Source: Dryocosmus kuriphilus (lineage: Eukaryota > Arthropoda > Insecta > Hymenoptera > Cynipidae). From it: a DNA stretch of 64,000 bases. The position numbers and the translations under genes were made by a program. Position 1 is the stretch's first letter, and each line of letters starts with the position of its first letter. The notes below the pieces were generated by a model, which searched no databases, was not told the origin of the DNA, and worked only from the letters and a program-made list of their open reading frames with translations. Location of the stretch: assembly GCA_038277395.1 (NCBI GenBank), contig CM076191.1:25144983-25208982 (forward strand). Reading direction: 5' to 3'. Below are positions 21,127-33,800 of the stretch, piece by piece.

Positions 21127-24100
21127 AACTCACAATTTCTGGTAATATTGGTACTAAAAATCTACACTCTACACTCTCATTCAATTATTTCTAGAAAATT
21201 GTCTCCTGTAAAGAGAATCCTTTGCCAAATATTCTCCCTCGGGAGAAGATAATAGAGATATTCGACAGTCATCTTACGAAAATATCCGGGTGGGCCAAGT
21301 AGTGGATGGGGTCAAGTAGTGCGATGGGAAGCCGCGAAAGGACCGATAACACTCAGTTCTTCCGGACGTGCGTGATTCCGGTGGAAATCATACGATCAGC
21401 ACCGAGACCACGAAAAAGGAAGTTCTGGATTTCCCGAGGGCCGAACCACCGGAGGGAGCAGATTCAGTGAATGTAGGGTGAGAGTTTCTCAACCAAGAAT
21501 GAGGGATACAAGAGCTAGGTGGAAAGAGGCGGAAAGAGGTCGGAGAAAGCCCACGAACGTCCAGAAGCAAAGCATTTAATCTGTTAAAGACCATTTTCAT
21601 GAACTATTTCTTCTACAAGGGCAAACCGAGAAATGGAAAAACGGAAAAAAATTGCAGCGAGAAAAAATATTAAAGACTCCCACTTGAGACAGAGTAATAA
21701 AACTATAAGCAGAGAGTCTTCCGTTTTCTTTCTCCGTGCGCACTTCTCCAGAGAAATTACTGACAAACAACTCAACTTACGCTTTTCCGATTCCCTACGA
21801 TTGGATTAAAAATATCTTTTATAGCTTTATTTACCTCTTTTTTATGTATCCCATGCGACTACGAGTTAATCGGGTGAAGGAATGAACTTTTCGAACAATT
21901 TACCGTTTATTGTGTTTTTCATTTCCTAATTTGATTATCACGTCTTCGAGAAAGTTTTAATCGTTTTGCTTTTCAGTTTTAAAGAGCGGAGAAATTTAAT
22001 TTCTAGCTCTGTCCATTCTTTTTACAATTTTATCGATTTTTCATCGACAATAAGTAGTATTTTTAAATATTTTACATAAAAAATTTTCAATCCTGATAAG
22101 AAAAAAAATCTGTTTACACAAAGCAGTATGTAATCTTAACCTGAAATTTTTGGATGCCAACATTAAAAGTAGCCCCTTGGTTTTAATTAAACTGTAGTCA
22201 AATTGAAATATGATGTAATCTTTTTCGAAACTGCTAAATATTTTAATAGTTGAAAGCCTGAATTTAAATCATTCCCTTTACGTTCGAAATAACAATTCTA
22301 CAAAGCCAATTCTTCGTAAAAATTGCAAATAAACAGTTACAGTATTTACTGTACAAAATCGAACATTATATTTATATTCACTCATGTGAAATTACGAGCA
22401 GACTGCACTGTTAATATTTACTGAACTAAATCAAATGCAATTATAATATCAGTATCGATATGAACGCCAATATTTATTTGTCATCATTTTGTTGTATGGA
22501 AACTCGATGAAAAATTGTATTTCGACATTTTGCGTTTCTAAAGAATTATTATAACAAATATCCAACCTTTAATAAATAATAAATTGAGATATAAAAGATC
22601 AGGTTGCAGAATTCAAAAGGTAAATGACTTCAACTGTACAACTGAATGATTAAATTTATCCTGGGGAATAATAATTAATTCATAATGATAATTTAACGGA
22701 AATTTGTAACTCCTCCGCTAAAATTAATTAGAATAACATTTTAAGAAAGTAGGTTTATATTTAACATTCATCCTACTACATTACCTTTCATAACAGTATA
22801 ACATAAAATTATTGAAAGACCTAAAACAGTAAAAATAGGTTTCTAGTATTCATTTTTGTACTTTAAGCTTTCATTATTAGCAATTTTTTAAAATTTTTTT
22901 TACAGTGATTTGGGAAACACAGCACTTTGAATAGAATACGTACGTCGATTTCTGCCGGGAAACACAGTGGTTTTAAAATTCGTGGGTCGTTTAGATAAAA
23001 GGGGATGATATTGCGGGAACAGTCTCAACGATGCGATCGTCTTGGGACCAATACCGATTCGAGCTCCTCTCAAACGATTCGCTGCCAGGAATCGAACCCT
23101 TGCATGGGGCGAGAAACCATTTCTCTGTCCCCAGATTTCCCCTCCCTTTTCTCTACTCTGTTTGCCCACAAAGCCTCCTAACCCAATCTCAAAGGTGTTT
23201 CCTGAAAAAGGACGAGTAGAAGGAAAAGATAGTATGCATCTCTTCTGGATTTCGGAATCCAGAAGTCGTCAAAGTGAACCGACAAACATCGGGAAATCCT
23301 ACACGGTCGAGGGAAGAGACCAATTTTCACGAATTACGCCCCTGCTAGTAGAGAAGATATTTCTATGTCAGACCAAATCCCTTTATCGTATCACTTGAGC
23401 GATTTCTAACGTTCTTTTTATGTGTCAATAGTTTTTGCGGAAGATCAGATAACTGCTTTTTTGCTTTTCAATCGATAAGGAAATTTCCAATATAAAATTT
23501 ACGCAAGCAATAATTGACAATTAAAAATCTACTTATTTCTTGGACTGCAATAAGAAGAACGCTTTACCATCTGATCATTTATATTTTGCAACTAGATATC
23601 ATGTAAATTTCCATAACTTTCTTAAAGATTTCATTTTTCAACAGAAAAAATCATTACAAAATATCAAGAATCTTTACCATGTACTTAGCAAATTTACTAG
23701 AAACCTTGATGAAATTTCATTGAAATTATATATTTACAATAAATATATGAGAAAAAAATGCTATTAATTAAATATTTTTTCTGACTTTTTCTTATGAAAT
23801 ATTGTTTTTGCTACAGATAAAATGATTTTCAAAGGTTTTTTTTTTTATAAAATATTATTTAGTATTTTAATAAACTAATATTGTTGCACTAACTTGAGTT
23901 TAAAGAGAAATTTCTAGGTGAACGTTTAAAAAAATGGCTCAGGCATTTTTTGCAAAATGTAATTTTTTATATTTAATTTAGAATGAAAAAACTTCTCACA
24001 GAGGATAAGGTCCACTTTGTATTAATTAATTAAAAACAAATCTATTTTTTTTAATGGACAAACATTTTTTTTTTTAATTTTCACCTCAAAATTTTCATGA

Positions 24101-24371
24101 ATTGCCAGGAAATCATATTACATAAAAAAAAAAACTGGCTCCGAAAAAATAATTTTAAGGGCATCCATCAGGTATCTAAATTATCTATCTAAATCTCTAT
24201 AATTTAAAAAAGTTTCCAATAATTTGTTTCCAAATTTCTTTCTAAGGGAGTAGATAAAACTTCTTAGTGTCTTTCAATAAATTTCCTAAACTTTCAACTC
24301 GATATTTAATTTCGTGAAGACATCATAAGTTGGTAAAAAAAAATACCGATAATGTAGATACTAACACCTGA
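21127..24371. other. No gene recognised; GC-richer patches 21300-21600 and 22900-23400
   Basis: Two patches have clearly higher GC and CpG than their surroundings and hold short frames on both strands (for example minus 21388-21600, plus 23042-23398). They look more like exon or promoter DNA than the AT-rich filler, but I see no conserved domain and no convincing splice-site pairs. If a host gene exists in this window, these patches are the best places to test. Confidence 0.4.
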
Positions 24372-25110
24372 TACATGTCTTTAAACAACTTTCACCGTAT
24401 CTTTGTAGTTTTTAGGTTTTTTTTTTCATTTCAAACGCTATAATTTTTTCAAATTCAGCCAAAAAGAACTGTTTTGATTTGCAATATTTTCATCTTCAAA
24501 TCTTTTTGAGAAGACATTAATCAATAAAAAGAACAAATGTGAAAAAAATTTAAGCTACATTTAACATGTCCCTTCAGGTAAATTTTATCATTTTAAACTC
24601 AAAAATCGATTTTTTCAAAAGAGGCACAAATAACTTTTTATTTTTATCTTAAAATATAGTGGGCTGCGAGAAAATCATAATCAATTGAAAATCCTGTGAA
24701 AATAAAATTTAAGCAATACTATGATCTTTAAGCCTATTTTTTAATTTCAAACACAAAAATCATTTTTTTAAAAAGGAGAACCTAAAGAATTATTTTAATT
24801 TACATTTGAAAATATTTCGAAAATCCAAGACATACTCTCTTTGAATCAGTAAGATTTCATTGTTCATTAGTGAAAATTCTTATTTATTTCATTCACTAAC
24901 CCATTTTTCGCTATGTGGTTCAGTAAAATTACGTTGTAAATCGGTAAAATGCTTACTGATTTGATTCAGTGACCCATTTCTTACTGATTAGAATTTAAAG
25001 AGTAATCAATAAAAAAAGGTGTGAAAAAAAGTTAAACAACATTCAGCATTCAACAATCTCTTTTAGACAATTGTAATTTCAAAAACATAAATCATCTCTT
25101 TTCAAAAAGA
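24372..25110. repeat. Decayed tandem array, ~160-bp unit
   Basis: A GAAAAAAATTTAAGCTAC-like segment recurs near 24372, 24540, 24698 and 25022, each followed by a CAAAAATCATTTTTTCAAAAAGAG-like segment. Spacings are 168, 158 and 324 (two units), the last interrupted by a block of CAGTAA/CACTAA motifs (24840-25010). The second version is at about 43180-43930. Confidence 0.55.
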
Positions 25111-26453
25111 GCATGAATATTTTTGTTTGTGGCATAGTATGCTTATCATTCGAATTCGAAATCGTACACGGAAAGAAATGGTTTTTGAAATCCGAGCAAA
25201 AAGTACTTGGTTACATAGTAAAAACGGGCATTAACTAGGTGAATAGTAATAGTAGTAGAAAACTATGACAAAAAATGGTATTTAACTAGGACTTAAAGCT
25301 ATTTCTGCATGGTGAAAATAATCATTTCTTTAAATGATTAATATAAATACTTTTCATAATTGTATATACTAAGAGTTGTGTGATATTTTAAGAGGTGCAT
25401 ATGTATTTTATTCTATGCTGATGTAGTTCTTTTTGCCTTATTATGAAGAGCAAAATATTTTATGTACATTAGTATTAAATATGAGATGTGAGAGCGGAAA
25501 ATGATAGCCTATAGAGTAATAATTGTTACCTGGACAAGGATATAATACTACATCATAAGGCAAATATGTCTTTGTGATGAAAGTACTTTGCGCTAATCTC
25601 ACAAAGTAATAATAATAGACATGCATAGCGCCAATTACCACTACTTTAGTAATTCATACTTGAATTAATTGGAAAAATTAACAGTTGTCAGAGTATTTGA
25701 AGCTAAGGTATAATAACAAATTGTGCTACTCCACATAGTAAACTATACCACGCGGTATGCTATGTTCACTGTGCCACATAATAATTTCTTCCAGGGTCCA
25801 TAGTGTACACTGCACGCCTGGTGACATTGTTGTGTTAGTTTTTGGCTTTGCTGCTATTTTAAGTTTCAAAAGTTTAGTTTGGAAGGAATTTAAAAAGGGC
25901 ACAATTACACACATGAAAAGAGTAGCTGATGGGTTTAATTACATTGCGAAGAAGTAGATATAGGGGAGCAGCAGCTAATGCGGCATACACGGAAAAAAGA
26001 GTGTTTGAGTAAATGGCAGTAATTACTATTTTTGTTGCGAAAATCAATATAAGTGTTAAAAATTACTATTTTTATTTTAAATTTTTGCCACTTACTCGTG
26101 ATTACTATATAAATGATAACTTGCGACAAAAAAAGTAGCTTAAAATACAATTTGCATTTTGATTTTTTGACACTTTCTCAAGATTACCATTTAAATCATA
26201 ATTCTAAGCCAATAAAATAGCTGAAAATACCATTTACATAAAGTAACGAAATATGTCAAGTAATAAAAACTACATTTCTTAGCGGTTTTGACTAAACGGA
26301 ATGTCAAAAATTACCATTTGAAGATCGTACTCTCCGGCGTTAGTTTTAAATAGTAAGGGTCAACTCGAAGACGAGTCAAAAAGTACCATTTAGAAATAGT
26401 AAAATGGTATTTCAGCGAAAAAGCTTGGCTGAGATTTTGTCCACAAAGTGCAA

Positions 26454-26535
26454 GCGGTTAAATAGATCAGTCGGTTAGTGCGTGCGTATTAGGTTAGGAT
26501 GGTTAGGTCGGGGGTTCGAATCCCCAGCGAGTGCC
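26454..26535 (+). mobile_element. tRNA-derived SINE-like head
   Basis: TAGATCAGTCGG (26463-26474) resembles an RNA polymerase III A box and GGTTCGAATCC (26513-26523) is a perfect B box, at tRNA-like spacing, ending CCCCAGCGAGTGCCA. The acceptor stem no longer pairs, and the anticodon arm is replaced by a GGTTAGG-rich stretch, so this is not a working tRNA. AT-rich sequence follows. Confidence 0.6.
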
Positions 26536-26697
26536 ATTTTCCGAAGCGTTTGGGCGTGCGATTATATGTGTAAGAGACCGTGCACGTGATTGTGTAATTT
26601 GAAACATAAATTAAGTGCAGTGATTATATTAAAAACAATTTTTTTTGTAAATTTTTCGTTATATTACATTGTTAAAAACCGGTCGGATCCCGACTAT

Positions 26698-26746
26698 TTG
26701 TATCCGGGATGCGACCGTGTATAGCCTGGCCGGATGCCGGATACAA
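26698..26746. repeat. 10-bp inverted repeat in a GC island
   Basis: TTGTATCCGG (26698-26707) and CCGGATACAA (26737-26746) are perfect inverted copies within a ~100-bp GC-rich island (26679-26775) that also contains CCCGGCCGGG. Confidence 0.7.
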
Positions 26747-27120
26747 GCAGGGCAACCCGGCCGGGATTCGAAATTACGTTGTGAATTTTACCATTTGAAG
26801 TAGTACTCTTTTATTCTGAATCGCTTTTTTTTCAGAAATAGTAAAAGCTGCTAAATGACTTTTCAGAGTTCAAATCAGCCATTTCAAAATAGCACTCTTT
26901 GCTCTGATTTCGAATTACATTGTGCCATTTACTTTTATGCGTGTAGACGGTAATATGGTGAACAGTATTGCGATTGTATTAAATAAATGTGAAATAAATA
27001 TTAATAAAAAATAATTTTGTTTTGTGAAATTTTTCTCCAACTAAGTAATAATAACCACACAGCATGAGATTTATAACTATTTTAAAAAAACATTTTTTAA
27101 TATGTATAACAAAGTAGAAA

Positions 27121-27570
27121 TTACCATGCCAAATATAGTGGCATGGTAGTAAATATTTTTTCATGTAACATTTATAACCTTGTAGCAGTGTCATAATACA
27201 TATTTAAAAAGGTTAACGTTACCATGTGATGTGGTACTTAAAGGTATTCTTAAAGGTATTCTAGGTATATTGCAAAAGCATATTTTACTAGTTTAAACGA
27301 GTCGATTTTACCATGTAGCATAGGACGAAAAGCTACGCTTTGTGGCGTTCACAGGTATCTGGCAGCGTCAGCTTTCTAGTTTAACATCGGCAAATTTACC
27401 ATGTGGCATAGCACATAGGCCTACTAGTTCCGGTACCAGCAGGTATAAAGCGTCGTCATACCCACTACTATAAAGAGGTTGAATTTACCATGTGAAATAG
27501 CAAGTCTTATCGTTAAGGGTGATATGAAGAACTTTTCGATCATGATAAATAATGCATGCATAGAATAATA
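27121..27570. repeat. 89-bp tandem array, five decayed units
   Basis: Each unit starts TTACCATGTG (27219, 27308, 27396, 27485; spacing 89, 88, 89), preceded by a palindromic relative TACCATGCC...GGCATGGTA at 27122. Units also share an AGGTAT segment. In the second copy the matching starts are 46035, 46124, 46213 and 46302, exactly 89 bp apart. Unit interiors have diverged greatly while spacing is kept. Confidence 0.8.
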
Positions 27571-27916
27571 CATTTTGCTACAAACTGCTATGTGTCACCT
27601 TTTTACTATTTAAAATAGTAAAAATCTCTCGGATTTTTAGCGAAAAATACAACATATTTCTTTCCGTGTATAATCCTACAATTTCTCTTCTCATAGGGAG
27701 TTTAAAACAGTTAAAGAAACCAATTTGATGAACTGTTTTTTACAGTAATATTGAATTCAATCCTTGACTTTCACTGTTAAAAATATTCGGAAATTTCCGA
27801 CTTATTTAGGACAAAAATATAACCCATTTATCCTAATGTATGTTACTGATTCTACATTACGATACATGTTTCGTATGTTGTAAGCAGTAATGGCCGTCGA
27901 CCTGTAAGGCCCGCAA

Positions 27917-29239
27917 CAGTATCAAGTTCACGTGTCGAAAAGAACGAGAATCGCGAAAGTTTGTTAAGTGGAGAATAAGTTTGAGTAAAAACTTGAAAGA
28001 GGCGTTAATTAATTACTGATATAATTTTGTTTAATTTTTTATGAGTGCTATTCTGATCACCAGAAATAATGTGGTTAAGTGCAGGGTAACACGTATCAAC
28101 ATGATCACAAAAAGCAGACAAAAACGAACCTGAGTTTTTGAGCTTTTCCATAAATATAAAGTGCTTAAAAGTGTAAAAATATTAATTTCCATATTTGTGA
28201 GTCGATTCGACTTTATTCGGTTGATTAATTTTAATGTATAGATTAAAATAAATCCACAAAAAAAAAAATTTTTTATCCAGGATTGTTTACGTTAAAGCTG
28301 CGGAAAATTACGGATGTAATTCCATAAAACTTCTGCTACATGTTTCGTAAAATACCGACAGAAATTTCTAACAGTGTTGACTTGAATCGAAAACTGTATT
28401 TATAGATTTAACCTAAAGTACTAAAATCCTTTAGAAATTTTAGGAATATCTGCCATTTTCTTTTCTTATTGATAATTCTTGTTACGTTTCACAATGAAAG
28501 ATTAAAGACTCGACGCTGAACGTATATATTCATTAATAAATAAATGAAGCAATAAAAATAATGAAAATGATGACAAATGATCGCTCCACCTCCTAGTTTT
28601 CGCAATTTAAGCCTGATTTCTTCTATTATTGCCATCAAGTTTGGCCGCTATTGCTATCGCGCTCGGTGCTACGCACAGTGCATACTTGCTGATAATTTTT
28701 CTATAGATGAATTCCATCCACGTGACTGGGACGCCGTTGATCAATTTGCACGGTCGCCTCCACGGTTCATAGTGGTCGGATCGGTTTCTACCCCGATGAA
28801 TACACTCTAGATTAAGACGTGCAGAGCTCGCACGATAGTACAGTACGAACTCAGAACTGAACGGGACGAAGAGCATAAAGCTTACAGCATACAGGCTAGG
28901 AAACCGGGACACAAGCGGGGAGCTTCCAGAGGGGTATATCCGCGTAGAGTTATGGCCGGTATGAAACCCATAGCAAATGATGCAGGTATACGTGACTGGC
29001 AAGTAAATTCTCTCTACAATCCCTCCCCTTTTTCCCCTTTCCTAAAACCTCCCTCGTCATCCAACCACCCTATGAGCGCCATAGCATTGCTGCAATCAGC
29101 AGTATATACGCGGTGGCCAAAACCGAAATAAATTCAATAGATCCCACGTATAATATCCCTGCTACACTCTCACACCATATCCATATGTATGTGTATTCCA
29201 ACTTTATATTCATATATATATAATATATGAGTATTTATG
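27917..29239. other. Contig 1 tail; no gene recognised
   Basis: This sequence is not repeated in contig 2. A GC-richer patch at 28570-29050 gives short frames on both strands (plus 28577-28810, minus 28607-29002) without a family I recognise. A TATATA-rich tract borders the gap. Confidence 0.5.
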
Positions 29240-29739
29240 NNNNNNNNNNNNNNNNNNNNNNNNNNNNNNNNNNNNNNNNNNNNNNNNNNNNNNNNNNNNN
29301 NNNNNNNNNNNNNNNNNNNNNNNNNNNNNNNNNNNNNNNNNNNNNNNNNNNNNNNNNNNNNNNNNNNNNNNNNNNNNNNNNNNNNNNNNNNNNNNNNNNN
29401 NNNNNNNNNNNNNNNNNNNNNNNNNNNNNNNNNNNNNNNNNNNNNNNNNNNNNNNNNNNNNNNNNNNNNNNNNNNNNNNNNNNNNNNNNNNNNNNNNNNN
29501 NNNNNNNNNNNNNNNNNNNNNNNNNNNNNNNNNNNNNNNNNNNNNNNNNNNNNNNNNNNNNNNNNNNNNNNNNNNNNNNNNNNNNNNNNNNNNNNNNNNN
29601 NNNNNNNNNNNNNNNNNNNNNNNNNNNNNNNNNNNNNNNNNNNNNNNNNNNNNNNNNNNNNNNNNNNNNNNNNNNNNNNNNNNNNNNNNNNNNNNNNNNN
29701 NNNNNNNNNNNNNNNNNNNNNNNNNNNNNNNNNNNNNNN
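29240..29739. other. Assembly gap, exactly 500 N
   Basis: Five hundred N, a fixed-size scaffolding placeholder, not a measured distance. Frames crossing it are meaningless. Confidence 0.99.
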
Positions 29740-30879
29740 ATTTTTAGGGGGGGGGGGGGTTTTGAAAGGAGAAAAAAAAAAAGGGGGGTTTTTTAAAAGG
29801 AGGGGGGGTGCTTTGGGGTATTTTTCCCCAAAATTTTTTAAAAAAAATTTTTTCTTCACATTTTTTGAGAATTTGTTTACCTACCAATAGTAATTCGCCA
29901 CTAAACTTACAGACTTTTATTGCCACCCTTTTAAAAAATACAGGGGGTGATATTTCCACTCCTAACGTCCATACCGGTATTTTCAAACGGCCGTAACTTC
30001 CTTTCTATAAAAGCGATTTAATCTTCTATGAGTGATTCGAAAGGGCTTTCGACGTTCTTTCATTCTACTGAATTTATTTTTAAAAATTGTTTAATTTTGT
30101 TTGTCCTTTGAACACTTTTTATTTTTGTTTAAACTACACAGAAAAAACTAAGAGCAATCTTCACCCGAATTTCGAAGTAAAGATTAACTGCAACAAAAAT
30201 TACCCTATGGTGCTAATCTTTATCCTGACGTCTTGGGTATTCTTCTGTCTTTACCCACGTAGAGAGTAACTGGCAATGTTAACCTCTAAGGCCTGGAAGA
30301 CTGAATTCGACAGATTTATTTTGTGGTAGACATTTAAATTTTTACAAAAGTGTGGTTAATTTGCCATGTACGTAAATAATTAGTATACAGGCATTTCTAT
30401 GATGTTACAATCTAAACGCTTGCCTTTAACGTTTGTAAACACTAAGGTTTTTGGATCGCTGCACATGACAGTTACTCCCAACTCACAGTAATTTTTTGTT
30501 TTTACCAATGCAAACAGGTAACAAATGAAGATTACTCCCTACCGAGATTAATATTCATCTTTTTAACCCATACCAGCAGGTAAAAACATAAAGTTACCTA
30601 CAACAAAATCTAATCTTAGTTTTTCTATGTATTTTTAAAAGAAATATTGACTTTTTTCCAATAAAACCTATAAGAAAATTATGGAACTCCTACTGGTATC
30701 GGATATATAGGGTTCGAATGGGGGAAAATCCCTCGCCTCTGCCCTCATAAATAACCTGTTCCCACTAAACTTTTGTATGTTTACACAATTTAAAAAAATA
30801 TATTATTTATGGAAAAACAAAATCTGTAAAATATTTTTCAGAAAGTTTCAAGTAAGACAGTTATCAATTTTCAAGTTAT

Positions 30880-33800
30880 AAACCAAAACACGAAAAAGAA
30901 GGGCGCAAAAAAAACAAAAAATACGAACGGACCCCACACACAAAAGGGTGGTAAAAAAAACCCAAAAAGGGATAAAAAAAAAAAATAGGTAAAAAAAAAC
31001 AGACAAACAAATACCAAAAAGAGAGTAAAGAATAAGAAAGCAGGAAAGAGGGCCAAAACAATGAGAGAGAAAAACACAACAAGAGACAAAGAACACAAAA
31101 GGAAAAGAAACAGAAGAAAGAGAAAAAAACGACAAAAAAAAAGGAAACACTACAAGAACATCTAAACAAAAGACGGACACCAACAAAGGAAAACGAAAAA
31201 AAACAAAAAGGAAAAAAAAACGGGAAAACAAGGGAAAAACAACAAGCGAAAAGAGGGAGTAGACAGCAGAAGGAAGGAAGCAGAAGTGGAAAGAAGTAAG
31301 AACCAAACAACAAACAACCGGTCTGCTGAAACAAACAACCAAAAGAAAAAACCGAAAGAAGAGGAAACACCGAACGGAGGATCAAAAAGAGCAACAAGAA
31401 CAAACGGAGAAAAATCATCGCAAAAATATATAACGAAACAAACACAAGCCAGCGGGCGAAATCGATGAACTGCAAAAGCATCACCTAAGATATGAGAAGA
31501 AAGGGATAAAACCAGAAGGACCAACAGCGAAGCATAAAGGGATGACTTCTACCAATCAAAAAAGAGAACGAGAAGACAAAAAACAAACAAGAAAAAAGAG
31601 AAGTAGAAGAAAAAAAGACACACACCACCACCCCCACCAGAACCAAAAGAAACCACAAAAAAGAAAGGTTAAAAAAAACAAAAGGCTAACCAAAAAAGAA
31701 AAGGAGAACAAACAAAAAAAGGGAAATAACGAAAAAAAAAAAAAGCAAAAAAGCAGACACAAAAAAAGAGGGAAGGAATGGGATGACCACAAACAAAAAA
31801 AGAACACAAAAACCAAACAACAGGGAAAAACGTAAACCAACACAATAGAGGGAAAAAAAACAGATAGAGAAAAGGGCAAACAAAAAAGGGTGACATTGGA
31901 AATTCTGCACAAATTTGATACAGAAAAGAAACAACCTAACGTTGAAATCCAAGTTTTTGAAATTTCAACAAAACAGGCTATCCGAAACTTGGAAAAAATC
32001 CCGCAAAACAAAAGGCAAACACAGCAAACAAAAACTCAATTTCTTGACATTTCTCAAGGTTTCGAGAATCATGAAAGGAAGTTTCGTGTCGGAGATGTAT
32101 TAAGAAAACATAGAGAACAAGAAAAATATCGAATTCAGAGGAAATATTTCACTGTTTTGCATGTTCCATTAAGTCTGGAAATGCTTAGCTCATGGATCTC
32201 AATTTATAAAATGTTGGGAAACCAGGAATATAAGAATAAATACCTAGGACTGGGGGAGCTGACACTTGACAATTTCCTGGAAAAGCAATTGTGTGAGTAG
32301 AACGGCGACGTTTCTTGGTGGTGGAGGAATCTACGGGTTTGTGGGGGCGGTCAGAATGGGGCGTTATCAAAGACGTGCTGTGGGGGCGTGAGGTTAGAGG
32401 GGAATTCGAAAGACCCCCAAATTGCTAACCGCCAAAGACAATTGCAACACTTAGTCTGGGAGAAGGAAGAAAAAAAACGTAACAAAAAAGGGGTTTGTTT
32501 AGTAATCAGTGAGTAAAAGTGAAAGAGAAAATGTTAACAGCTAGAACCTGGGTATGTTCTAAATTTAAACTGAGAGGAAGTTAGGGCGTCAAGTATAATC
32601 AGCTCTTAAATTAAAAGGGTAACAGGACGCTAAGTCAATTGTGTTTGATCCATCTCGCGCTAACTCTTGCTGCGCTACTTGTTTTAGGTCCAGCCAACAC
32701 CACATTTTCAGTAAATAAAGGCACAACGCTGAAAGAGGTATCAATGGACTAAAAGTGCTGAAAATAAAAGAAACAGCACACAAAAAGTGGGAAAGACACG
32801 GGATGAAGAGGAGAAAACCGCATCACGCTAAAGTTGACACTTCAATAGAATCGGTCAAGGATCGTATGTTGTCTTATCGATATCGACGTATCCCAGGGAG
32901 TGAATTTCATTTCTAAAGAATTTGGGTAGTTGCAATAACTATTTTAAATTTTCAGGAGGATCTGCGCGAAAGTGAAAGGGAAAAGGGGACCCTATGACAT
33001 TGGCTCACGTAAAATCAAATAGGGGATCGCCAAGCAAAGGACCTATCTCTCATCACCAGGCGTTTATCCTTACTGTTCAATTTAAACGAAAACATGGGTT
33101 GACGGGGTCTTCTAAGGGTAGATGTTAATGTACCTTTACTCAACGACTCCGAATGCGATTTTTGTTCCAACACGTCAGCCTTCGATTTGTTGAACCAAGG
33201 GCCACAGTCCACAGGCAGATTTGAATCAAGAACAGACACCCACCCAGGCCATCAAGAGAGTTGTCAAATAGTCCATGAGGAATGGTCCAGAGTGAGAGTC
33301 TGACTTACAGTTCTTAAAGATAGAATTTCAAATTATCCCCTGAGAGTTCCCCCCCCCTCGTAAATCGAATTACCCCCCCCCCCCCTAAATTTCAAACTTC
33401 ATTTCGAGCTCTTGTTCTTAGCCGAAAAGTATATAATTTTAATTCTCTGGACTCGGTTTCGCATTGACGCAACGGTGTGCCCCCTATAAACGAATTTCCC
33501 TGTACCACACATATGATCGTTCTATTTGTGAACATTAAACTGTGTCATTCCCCTTCGTAAGAGATCTACATTCTTTCCCCCTCCATCCCCCCCCAACCTT
33601 TCTCCAGCCTCCCCCCCCCTCCCCCCCCCCCCATTCCCCACCCTCCCCCCCCCCTCCCTGTTCCCCCACCCACTCTCCCCTCCACCTATTGGTCACATTT
33701 ACTGAAATAAACGCAAAAAAAGCATGTACAGTGAAAGTTTACATTTTTTTTGAAATTTTTTACTTGACGAAGATATCATTTTGGCAGCAAATTTCTTATG

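Larger units (their letters stand above)
25167..27668. mobile_element. 2.5-kb CACGG-ended element, no transposase
   Basis: The left end CACGGAAAGAAAT and right end ATTTCTTTCCGTG are perfect 13-bp inverted repeats, flanked on both sides by TA (25165-25166 and 27669-27670), consistent with a TA target duplication. A second stretch of looser similarity (AATCCGAG) follows in each end. The interior has many TTACCATTTG...TAGTAC-like motifs, a tRNA-derived segment and an 89-bp tandem array, and no long coding frame. A similar TACACGGAAAAAAG string at 25984 suggests nesting. It is best read as a non-autonomous DNA transposon. Confidence 0.65.
8640..27916. repeat. First copy of a ~19-kb segment present twice
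   Basis: Sequence from about 8640 to 27916 reappears in the same order and orientation at 29740-46736. Matching landmarks include 13500/35732, 14885/37114, 19067/38182, 21021/40119, 25167/43974 and 27892/46710. Outside the corrupted 30.9-35.7 kb stretch the copies agree nearly base for base, with differences concentrated in homopolymers. This copy holds ~3.2 kb (15.19-18.37 kb) and ~0.29 kb (about 21890-22180) that the second copy lacks. Confidence 0.95.

Noticed and set aside
23088..23098. Perfect minus-strand B box GGTTCGATTCC
   Set aside because: No A box or cloverleaf at suitable distance; chance match in a GC-richer patch.
29170..29890. Long frames of 189-229 codons across the first gap
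   Set aside because: They consist of N-derived unknown residues over the 500-N gap.
30876..31835. Phe/Leu-rich and Lys-rich frames of 75-202 codons
   Set aside because: They arise from the T-depleted corrupted block; the clean counterpart (9755-10700) has no such frames.
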